A stretch of DNA of 44,382 nt from JBJXHG01 sp046160865 (GTDB lineage: Bacteria > Planctomycetota > UBA1135 > GCA-002686595). The DNA lies in assembly GCA_046160865.1 (NCBI GenBank), contig JBJXHG010000145.1, positions 1 through 44,382 of the forward strand, read 5' to 3'. The notes beneath the pieces were generated by a model, which was given only the letters and a program-made list of their open reading frames with translations, was not told the DNA's origin and did not search any database. This document shows positions 24,548 through 32,146 of the stretch, in pieces. The first letter of the stretch is position 1. Every line of letters starts with the position of its first letter. A program made the translations under genes and the position numbers.

Positions 24548-27381
24548 CGCGCGGCGCGAACCTCACTCGCACCACACGCGGTGGCCGGCTCGCCGCGTTC
24601 CTCGTCGTCATCTTCGCGCTGCTCCTGGCCGCGCCGCTCGGCGCGCAGACGAAGCTCGAGTTCGACCCGGCGCGTGATCTCGAGGGTTTCGAGCAGGCTT
24701 CGTTCTCCGAGTTCCAGAAGCTGTATCCGCTCCAACGCTTCCTCGAGCTCGCGGGCAAGGAGATCGAGCCGGCCGAGCTCGCCGAGCTGCGCGCCGAATG
24801 GACGCGCGAGCGCGAGCGCGTGGCGCGGGAGATCGAGCGCATCCGGAGCGATCCCAAAGAGCGCTTCGTCTTCGATCTGCAGCGCTCGCTCGAGAACAAG
24901 ACGTTCTACTCGAAGCTCGAGTACACGCTCGATCGCTCGGTCGACGGCTTCGTGTTCCTCGTCCAGCGGCCCTACTCCGCGAATCCGGCGCACACGGCGG
25001 AAGTCGTGCGCTTCTTCGGCCCGTCGCTGCGCGAGATCGCCAGCACGTTCCAGCAGCGGATCGCGACGCCGCTCGCGCTCGAGCGGCGTCCCGACCCGCA
25101 GCTCTGGCCGGTGTTCGTGCTCGCGAGCGAGCCCGACTACGTCGAGTTCGCGAAGTGGGATCGACCCGCTGCGCAGATCGGCGGCCGTGCCGCGTTCGAT
25201 TCGCGCGCGCAGATGATCGTCACGTGGCTCGGTGAGATTCCGCCGGAGACCGCCGCGGCGCCCGTGCGCCGGCCGGTGCTCCTCGCACTCGCGAATGCGC
25301 TCGAGCACGTCCACTACAAGGGCACGGGCGAACGGCCTTCGTCGCTGCTCGTCTACTCCGGCGTCGCGGGGTACCTGGCCGACTTCTCGGCGCAGTCACC
25401 CGACGCGCCGTCGAAGCGCGCGCTGGATTCGGACACGCTCGGACGCGTCGTCGGTGCGTGCGGTCGCAAGCACGAGCGCGACGTCTGGCTGCATCCCGTC
25501 GAAGACCTGATCGAGGTGCGCGACACGACGGACGTGCTGAACCTCGCGCGCAATCGCGCCGAGAACCTCGGCGTTCCGATGCCGAACGAGCGCCTCTTGC
25601 TCGCGAGCTTTCGCGATCAAGCCGTTGCGTGGGTGCACTTCTTCCTCGACGGCGCGGGCGGACGCTACCGAGAGCCGTTCTCGCGTTTCCTCGCCGCGGC
25701 GATGACCGCGCCGGTCGGACTCGTCGACTTTCGCATGGAGCTGCTCGAAGTCGAGTTCGCGCAGCTGAACCGCGACTTCTACGCGCATCTCTTCAAGGAG
25801 CACGAGCGCGTGTTCCCGGACACGAAGCTCGATTGGGACGTGCTGAAGACGCTCTTCGCCGATCGCGGACCGCCCGCGAGCGCGAGCCCCGCACCCGCCG
25901 CGACGTCTCCGCCCACGATCGAGCTCTTGCCGTCCACGTTCACGATGGCGGAGCTCGCGATCGGACCGAACGAGCTCGACGTGCGGCACGCGCGCGCGCT
26001 CGTGCAAGTGCGCAGCGGCGACTTGGAGGGCGGGCTCGCGTCGCTGCGCGCGTTGACGGCGGAAGTGCCGTTGCCGCCGCTCGACGAGCGCGTCGCGCGC
26101 GACACGCACCGCACGGCCGAGCTCGTGCGACTGCGCGACGCGTACCTCGAGCACTTGCGTGCGAGCGGCGGCACGCTCGCGACGCACTTCCAGGGCCGCG
26201 CGATCGTCTCACCCGTCGAGCGCGTCGACGGCGGCTTCGTGCACCTCGGACAGAATCCGCTCGGCATCAGCAAGATCCCGCTGTCGAGCATCCCGCCGTA
26301 CGACCTCGCGAAGCACGCCGCGGACGAGCGCGAGCGCGGCGGCACGGAGCCTTGGACGCGCTTCTATCCATATGTGCTCGTGGGCGAGCACAAGTGGGAG
26401 AAGCTGCTCACCGACAAGTCGCCGGCGTCGGCGGAGCTGCGCGCAGACGCGCGCGAGTGGTATCCGACGGCGCTGCGCACCGGCGAGGTCGCGCTCTTGC
26501 TCGACGAGCTCGCGCAGTTGCCGCAGCCGCGCACGACGACCGCCGCGCTCGCCACCGCCGAGCCGATTCGCGCGATCGCGGCGGGGTACGGTGATCTGCC
26601 CGTCGTGCAGCGGCGCCTGCAGCGGTTGCGTCAGCTCGCTACGACCATCGCGCTCGCGACGTACGACGACAAGGATCCGCGCGATCTCGTGCACGGCTCG
26701 TTCCTCTCGATGGGCGACGGCCGCGTGCACATCGTCTACGAGTTCGACCAGCCCGCCGAGGCGCAGGACTTTCGCAAGGACGTGGGCTTCCTGTCCGAGT
26801 TCCGCGCGCAGCTCGACCCGACGAAGTACGACGAAGCCGCGTCGACGTGGGTCGTGCAAGGCGGCGAGTTCACCGGCTCCGGCGCCGCGTGCTACCGCCA
26901 CGTGCTCGGTTTCTCCGTGCCGATGACCGTGCGCTACGACGTGCGCTTCTCGCGTCCGCCGGGCCGTTCGATGCACAGTCCCTCGTTCCTCGTCGGCATC
27001 TGCGACGACCGTGCGGGCAGCTATGTGATGCTCTCGAACTTCGGCGATCTGCTCGTCAACGATCCCGGCAATCGCTACACGCAGCGCTGCACGAACGAGG
27101 TCGCGAAGATCAAGTACGGCAAGGTGTACGCGCTCGAGATCCAGAACGACGGGACGAACGCGTCGACGTGGCTCGACGGCAAGAAGCTGTGCGAAGTGCC
27201 GAGCAAGGGCCGCACGAGCGGCGAGCTCTTCCTGTGGTTCCACACCGATCTGCGCCTCGCAGTGCAGCGGCTCGAGATCCTGTGCAAGATCGATCCGGCG
27301 GCGCTCGAAGCACGGCGCGTCGGCCACGTGCGGACGACGCTCGCGGAGTTGGGGCTCGCGGCGCGCCCGCAGGATCGGTAG
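24544..27381 (+). CDS. Secreted gluzincin-like pseudo-peptidase with C-terminal jelly-roll-like domain
   Basis: 945 residues. A basic N-terminus and hydrophobic segment (about 15-34, ending PLGAQ) form a signal peptide. Residues about 100-460 follow the layout of DUF1570-type metallopeptidases. The place of HExxH reads NALEH (251-255), so the first His and the catalytic Glu are missing, and the downstream NEG motif is replaced by YSGVAGYL. It should not be proteolytically active. The later AVAWVHFFLDG helix is retained, matching AWAFVHLLLNG in the intact homologue at 32147-34393. A long alpha-rich middle follows. Residues about 760-925 look like a concanavalin/LamG-type beta sandwich (SYVMLSNFGDLLVND, TWLDGKKLCEV). 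It is translationally coupled to the beta-carbonic-anhydrase-like gene. Confidence 0.75.
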   Translation: MTRGANLTRTTRGGRLAAFLVVIFALLLAAPLGAQTKLEFDPARDLEGFEQASFSEFQKLYPLQRFLELAGKEIEPAELAELRAEWTRERERVAREIERIRSDPKERFVFDLQRSLENKTFYSKLEYTLDRSVDGFVFLVQRPYSANPAHTAEVVRFFGPSLREIASTFQQRIATPLALERRPDPQLWPVFVLASEPDYVEFAKWDRPAAQIGGRAAFDSRAQMIVTWLGEIPPETAAAPVRRPVLLALANALEHVHYKGTGERPSSLLVYSGVAGYLADFSAQSPDAPSKRALDSDTLGRVVGACGRKHERDVWLHPVEDLIEVRDTTDVLNLARNRAENLGVPMPNERLLLASFRDQAVAWVHFFLDGAGGRYREPFSRFLAAAMTAPVGLVDFRMELLEVEFAQLNRDFYAHLFKEHERVFPDTKLDWDVLKTLFADRGPPASASPAPAATSPPTIELLPSTFTMAELAIGPNELDVRHARALVQVRSGDLEGGLASLRALTAEVPLPPLDERVARDTHRTAELVRLRDAYLEHLRASGGTLATHFQGRAIVSPVERVDGGFVHLGQNPLGISKIPLSSIPPYDLAKHAADERERGGTEPWTRFYPYVLVGEHKWEKLLTDKSPASAELRADAREWYPTALRTGEVALLLDELAQLPQPRTTTAALATAEPIRAIAAGYGDLPVVQRRLQRLRQLATTIALATYDDKDPRDLVHGSFLSMGDGRVHIVYEFDQPAEAQDFRKDVGFLSEFRAQLDPTKYDEAASTWVVQGGEFTGSGAACYRHVLGFSVPMTVRYDVRFSRPPGRSMHSPSFLVGICDDRAGSYVMLSNFGDLLVNDPGNRYTQRCTNEVAKIKYGKVYALEIQNDGTNASTWLDGKKLCEVPSKGRTSGELFLWFHTDLRLAVQRLEILCKIDPAALEARRVGHVRTTLAELGLAARPQDR

Positions 27382-27480
27382 CGCGACTCCGCAGCAGCTC
27401 CCTGAACCGCATTCTTCGGAACGGACGTAGCATGCCGAGGAGCGGCGGGAGGCACCGGACCGCCGGGCGCAACATGCGCT

Positions 27481-27494
27481 GCACAGGAGGCACC
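27481..27494 (+). promoter_or_regulatory. Strong ribosome binding site fixing the VCBS gene start
   Basis: CAGGAGG at 27484-27490 is followed by CACC and the ATG at 27495. This near-consensus Shine-Dalgarno is unusual in this window. It decides between this start and several in-frame upstream ATGs. Confidence 0.8.
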
Positions 27495-29762
27495 ATGCAA
27501 TCGAGGAACTTCTTCGGAGTCGTCATCGCGGTCGCGAGCAGCGTGTTCCAGCTCGGCTCGGTCGACACCGCGCGTGCGCAAGTCATCGGTCCAGGCGCAT
27601 TCTCCGGAACGGGCGCGCACGCGCCCATCCGTCCCGTCCGGCGCCCACCGCGCTCGTCGACGATCTTCCCCGAGCTCATGCTGCGCGTCGGCCCATCGCC
27701 CGAGGCCGCAGGTGTCGGCGACTTCGACGGCAACGGTTACCTCGACCTGGCCGTGCCGAACAGCTTCGACAGCACGGTCTCGATCGTTCTCGGCGACGGC
27801 GGCGGCGCGTTCCACGTGAGTGGAATCGTCAGCACCGGCGGAGCAGCGCGACACGTCGCGGTCGGGCACTTCGACACGGACGGTGAGCTCGACCTGGCGG
27901 TCGCGTGCGGGAGTGACGGTCTCTACATCCATCGAGGCGTCGGCGACGGGACATTCGTCTTGGAGAACACCTATGTGACGGGCGGTGGTCCCGCGTGGGT
28001 ATCCAGCGACGACCTCGACGGCGACGGAGACCTCGATCTGGCGGTCGCGAACTACGGCGGGAACACGATCGCGATCCTGCTCGGGAACGGCGACGCGAGC
28101 TTCGCTGCACCGGTCACATACACCGCCGGCGCGGGTCCCGGCTCGATCGCGATCGGGAAGTTGAACGGCGACTCGGTGCCGGACTTGGTGGTCGGCAACA
28201 ACGAGGGCTCGCGCGTTTCCGTGCTGCTCGGCAACGGCAACGGGACCTTCGGCGCGCAGCAGCTGTTCGATTGCGGCAATACGCCGCGCGGTGTCGCGCT
28301 CGGCGACTTGAACGGCGACGGCAAGCTGGACATCGCCGTCGGCAACGCGACGGAGGGAACGGTGTCGGTGCTCCTCGGCAACGGCAACGGAACGTTCGGC
28401 GCCGACGTGAGCTACGCGACCGGCGGTACGACACAGCATGTGTCGATGGCGGACCTCGACGGTGATCTGGACCTCGATCTGGCGGTGGCCAACTTGGGAA
28501 CGACGGGAGAGTCGTCGCTGCTCGTCCTGAGGAACCAGGGCAATGGCGTCATGCAGGCGCCCCAGGTTTTCGGCGCCGGAGGCAGCGGCTCCGGCACCGC
28601 GGTCGCGGACTTCGACCTCGACGGACGGCTCGATGTCGCAGTGACGGGGTACAACTTCTCGTTCTACGACCCCGGCTACCTCACGATCGTGCGCGGCAAG
28701 TTCGGAGGAACGCTGGAGGGGTACGAGGTGTCTCCCGTGGCGGGAACCGGGGGAGCGCTGGTCGACCTCGACGCCGACGGCGATCTGGATCTCGCGACCG
28801 TATTCGCAGCGCCCAGCTTCGTCCGGATCGCTCTCGGCGACGGGACGGGCAAGTTCGCGAATCTCGCCTCGTATCCGGTCGGCGCACGTCCGGTCCAGGT
28901 TGTCACCGGCTACATCGACGCGGACGCGTACCTCGATCTCGTCGTGACGAACGAGAATGCGAGCGGGCCGTCGACCGATCCGGGAACCGTCACGGTGCTG
29001 CTCGGCCAGGGAAACGGAACGTTCGCCGCGCCCACGTCAGTGGCGGTCAGCGCCGAGCCGAGCACTTCAGCCCTGGGTCACGTCGACAACGACGGCAACG
29101 CGGACCTCGCAGTGCTCGCCGGGGGCGGCTCCCTACACGTCTTCCTCGGGAACGGAGACGGCACGTTCACAGCGGTCCCGGGCGTGCCGCAGCACTTCGT
29201 GACCAGTCCACTACTCGTGCGCTTGGCGGACTTGAACGGCGACACCATCGCGGATGCGCTCGGCGTCGGCGGGCATCCCTTGCAGACCACGGTGCGCGTG
29301 CGGCTGGGGAACGGCGACGGGACGTTCGGCGCTGTGCAAGGGTTCGGGTCGATCCTCCAGTCAGGAGTCTCGGCGGACGTGGACGACATCAACGGAGACG
29401 GTGCGCTGGACGTCGCCATCGGAGGCAGCAACGGGATCATCGACGTGGTCCTCGGCAACGGTGACGGGACGTTCGGCAGCAATCTCACGTATTCCATCGG
29501 CCCGCTGCAGCTCGACGTCATGGGCATCGAGATCGGCGACGTCGATTTGGATGGGCGCGCCGACCTCGCGTTGCGATCGGGAGGCTGGACCATCCTTCGA
29601 GGACGTGGCGACGGGACGTTCCACCCGCTGCGGCAGTACTACTCCGGACCGACTCACTACTGCGCGGGGCATCTTGGAGATGTCGACCTGGACGGGGACT
29701 TGGATCTCGTCGGAGGAACGACTGCGTCGGCGTACGCGAGCTTGAACCACACGAATCCGTGA
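27495..29762 (+). CDS. Secreted VCBS/FG-GAP repeat protein
   Basis: 755 residues. A signal peptide (about 1-30, ending DTARAQ) precedes a proline/arginine-rich linker and more than ten FG-GAP/VCBS repeats of about 50 residues. The repeat core is GDLNGDGKLDIAVGN followed by VSVLLGNGNGTFG, with Ca-binding-like DxDGDxDxD loops (DLDGDGDLDLAVAN). Such repeats build one or two seven-bladed propellers exposed at the cell surface. The C-terminus ends within the repeat pattern (DVDLDGDLDLVGG). It lacks the Cys module of the other two secreted proteins in the window. Upstream of an inverted-repeat element. Confidence 0.88.
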   Translation: MQSRNFFGVVIAVASSVFQLGSVDTARAQVIGPGAFSGTGAHAPIRPVRRPPRSSTIFPELMLRVGPSPEAAGVGDFDGNGYLDLAVPNSFDSTVSIVLGDGGGAFHVSGIVSTGGAARHVAVGHFDTDGELDLAVACGSDGLYIHRGVGDGTFVLENTYVTGGGPAWVSSDDLDGDGDLDLAVANYGGNTIAILLGNGDASFAAPVTYTAGAGPGSIAIGKLNGDSVPDLVVGNNEGSRVSVLLGNGNGTFGAQQLFDCGNTPRGVALGDLNGDGKLDIAVGNATEGTVSVLLGNGNGTFGADVSYATGGTTQHVSMADLDGDLDLDLAVANLGTTGESSLLVLRNQGNGVMQAPQVFGAGGSGSGTAVADFDLDGRLDVAVTGYNFSFYDPGYLTIVRGKFGGTLEGYEVSPVAGTGGALVDLDADGDLDLATVFAAPSFVRIALGDGTGKFANLASYPVGARPVQVVTGYIDADAYLDLVVTNENASGPSTDPGTVTVLLGQGNGTFAAPTSVAVSAEPSTSALGHVDNDGNADLAVLAGGGSLHVFLGNGDGTFTAVPGVPQHFVTSPLLVRLADLNGDTIADALGVGGHPLQTTVRVRLGNGDGTFGAVQGFGSILQSGVSADVDDINGDGALDVAIGGSNGIIDVVLGNGDGTFGSNLTYSIGPLQLDVMGIEIGDVDLDGRADLALRSGGWTILRGRGDGTFHPLRQYYSGPTHYCAGHLGDVDLDGDLDLVGGTTASAYASLNHTNP

Positions 29763-29772
29763 GCGGACGCTC

Positions 29773-29948
29773 GCCCGCAGCTCTCACCACACCGCAGCTG
29801 CAACGGCGCAACTGCCGGCGTCTGCGGCGCCGAGCTCAATCGCGCTGCTCAGCGACCTCACCAGGTCGCCTCCGGTGCGCTCAGTCGCTCGGCTTGCATC
29901 CACCGACACTTGCACCGTTTCGCTCGCGACGTGGTGAGCGATGCGGGC
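29773..29948. repeat. Large imperfect inverted-repeat element between the VCBS and helicase genes
   Basis: About 176 bp. The ends are GCCCGCAGCTCTCACCAC (29773-29790) and GTGGTGAGCGATGCGGGC (29931-29948), complementary at 16 of 18 positions. The arms go on pairing inward for about 20 more bases, with many of the mismatches being A/G or C/T changes that still allow G-U pairing in RNA. A perfect 7-bp hairpin with a CACC loop sits inside (29852-29869). The ends match those of the element at 35465-35641. Confidence 0.75.
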
Positions 29949-29979
29949 TACTCTCTCGCGCCCCTGCGAGCGCGAGAGC

Positions 29980-32052
29980 ATGCGATCCCTTCTCGAAGGC
30001 CTGAATCCCGAGCAACAACGCGCCGTCACGACGACGGAAGGACCGCTGCTCGTCCTCGCCGGCGCGGGCTCGGGCAAGACGAAGGTCATCACGGTCCGCA
30101 TCGCGTGGCTGCTCGCGAACGGCGTCGCTGCGGATCGCATCCTCGCGGTCACGTTCACGAACAAGGCCGCGACGGAGATGCGCGAGCGCGTCGGCCGCCT
30201 GGTCGCGAAGAAGCGCGCCGAAGAGCTGACGATCGGCACGTTCCACTGGTTCTGCGTGCGCGCGTTGCGGGAGTTCGGCAGCGCGATCGGCCTGCCGGCG
30301 CGCTTCACGATCTGCGACGCGTCCGACCAGCTCGCGGCGGTCAAGGCCGCGCTGCGCGAGCTGCGCGTCGCGGAGACGAAGATCCAGCCGTCGCTCTTGC
30401 AAGCGAAGATCTCGCTCGCGAAGAACCGCCTGCTCTCGAGCGAGAAGCTGCTCGCCGGCGCGCAGGACGATCTGGACGAGCTCGTCGGCCGCGTGTGGCA
30501 GCGCTACGAAGAACAGCTGCGCCGCACGCAGTCGCTCGACTTCGACGATCTGCTCGTGTTCACCGTGCGACTCCTGAACGAGCAGGCCGCCGTGCGCGCG
30601 AAGATGCAGGAGCGCTATCGCTACTCGATGATCGACGAGTACCAGGACACGAACGCGCCGCAGTACGAGATCGTGCGCGCGATCGCCGAGAAGCACCGCA
30701 ACTTGTGCGTCGTCGGTGACGACGACCAATCGATCTACGGCTGGCGCGGCGCCGACGTGCGCAAGATCCTCGGCTTCGAGAAGGACTTCGCCGGCGCCGT
30801 CGTCGTGCGCTTGGAGACGAACTACCGCTCGACCGAGCCGATCCTCGCCGCGGCCAACAAAGTCATCGCGCACAATCCGGCACGGCACGCGAAGACGCTG
30901 CGCTCGGCGCTCGGCCCCGGCGAAGACGTGGCCGTGCAGCGTCTGGAGGACGAGAACGCGGAAGCGGACCACGTGACGCGCGGCATCCTGGAGCACGTGC
31001 GCAACGGACGCGCGCGCTTCGCCGACTTCGCGGTGCTCTTCCGCACGGCGACACAGCCGCGCGCGTTCGAAGCGCAGTTCCGCGCGCGCGCGGTGCCGTA
31101 CGTCCTGGTCGGCGGCATGTCGTTCTTCGACCGCAAGGAAGTGCGCGACGTGCTGGCGTACTTGCGGCTCGTCGCGAATCCGAAGGACGAGATGTCGTTC
31201 CTGCGGATCGTCAACTGTCCGCCGCGCGGAGTTGGCAAGACGACCGTCGACAAGGCCGTCGAGTTTGCGACCGAGCACGGGATCACCGCGCTCGAGGCGT
31301 TCGAGCGCGCGAGCGAGATCGGCAGCCTGTCGCCGTCCGCCGTCGATGCCGTCGCGTCGCTGCGCACGAAGCTCGCCGAGCTCGGGGCGCGCTCGGGCCG
31401 GGCCGAGCTCGTCGTGCTCGTGCGCGCGGTGATCGACGCCGTCGACTATCGCGCCGAGGTCGATCGCGCGTATCCCGACGCGAAGACGCGCGAGGATCGC
31501 TGGTCGGCCGTCGGAGAGATCCTGAACTTCGCCGAGAACCACGCGCGCCGCACGCGCGAATCCGACCTCGGCAGTTTTCTGCAGGCGCTCACGCTGTCGT
31601 CGGAAGATCAGCGCGACGACGAGGACAAGAGCGGGCGCGACGCGGTGACCTTGATGACGCTGCACGCAGCGAAGGGGCTCGAGTTCCCGCGCGTGTACTT
31701 GGCCGGCGTCGAGGAGGGCATCCTGCCGCACGCACGCGCCGTCGCGGAAGACACGGTCGAAGAAGAGCGCCGCTTGATGTACGTGGGGATCACACGCGCA
31801 CAGAAGGTCCTCACGATCACTCTCACGAAAACTCGCGCGAAGTACGGCACGCGCGTGGAGAGCATGCCGTCGCGCTTCCTGTTCGAGATGACCGGCAAGC
31901 TGCCGCCGAAGGGTTGGAAGGCGCTCGGTGCGGCGCCTTCGGCGCCGGACGAACCGGCGCCGAAGTCCGCCAAGAAGCAGCGCGCTCCGGCCGACAGCGG
32001 TGTGCCGAGGAAGAAGCGCGCGCCACGCAAGAGCGACGCGGCGCGCGGTTGA
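29980..32052 (+). CDS. UvrD/PcrA-type superfamily 1 DNA helicase
   Basis: 690 residues from the ATG at 29980. An upstream in-frame ATG at 29941 lies inside the inverted-repeat element and is less likely. Motif I is AGAGSGKT with K33, motif II is DEYQDTN, and motif III is GDDDQSIYGWRGA. The later TLHAAKGLEFPRVYLAG and EEERRLMYVGITRAQ motifs are intact. A Lys/Pro-rich tail (about 650-690) ends the protein. It should unwind DNA 3'-5' in nucleotide excision or mismatch repair and clear replication forks. Whether it is the UvrD, PcrA or Rep equivalent cannot be settled by eye. Confidence 0.93.
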   Translation: MRSLLEGLNPEQQRAVTTTEGPLLVLAGAGSGKTKVITVRIAWLLANGVAADRILAVTFTNKAATEMRERVGRLVAKKRAEELTIGTFHWFCVRALREFGSAIGLPARFTICDASDQLAAVKAALRELRVAETKIQPSLLQAKISLAKNRLLSSEKLLAGAQDDLDELVGRVWQRYEEQLRRTQSLDFDDLLVFTVRLLNEQAAVRAKMQERYRYSMIDEYQDTNAPQYEIVRAIAEKHRNLCVVGDDDQSIYGWRGADVRKILGFEKDFAGAVVVRLETNYRSTEPILAAANKVIAHNPARHAKTLRSALGPGEDVAVQRLEDENAEADHVTRGILEHVRNGRARFADFAVLFRTATQPRAFEAQFRARAVPYVLVGGMSFFDRKEVRDVLAYLRLVANPKDEMSFLRIVNCPPRGVGKTTVDKAVEFATEHGITALEAFERASEIGSLSPSAVDAVASLRTKLAELGARSGRAELVVLVRAVIDAVDYRAEVDRAYPDAKTREDRWSAVGEILNFAENHARRTRESDLGSFLQALTLSSEDQRDDEDKSGRDAVTLMTLHAAKGLEFPRVYLAGVEEGILPHARAVAEDTVEEERRLMYVGITRAQKVLTITLTKTRAKYGTRVESMPSRFLFEMTGKLPPKGWKALGAAPSAPDEPAPKSAKKQRAPADSGVPRKKRAPRKSDAARG

Positions 32053-32111
32053 CGCGCCACCTTCGTCGCTCGGGATTACCCGCATCGCGGGCACCCACGT
32101 CGTGCGCTTCA

Positions 32112-32141
32112 ATGTCCGACTGCCTCTTTGCAGTCGGACAT
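32112..32141 (+). promoter_or_regulatory. Perfect 12-bp hairpin five bases before a start codon
   Basis: ATGTCCGACTGC (32112-32123) and its exact complement (32130-32141) flank a CTCTTT loop. The ATG of the metallopeptidase gene is at 32147, so the hairpin covers the place of a Shine-Dalgarno site, and none is seen. It could regulate translation or be the end of the helicase transcript; there is no T-run after it. A smaller CCCGC/GCGGG hairpin lies at 32079-32091. Confidence 0.6.
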
Positions 32142-32146
32142 CCGTC

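Noticed and set aside
29941..29979. The upstream ATG of the helicase gene
   Set aside because: It lies inside the inverted-repeat element and adds 13 residues not typical of UvrD proteins. The ATG at 29980 starts directly before the conserved LNPEQQRAV motif.
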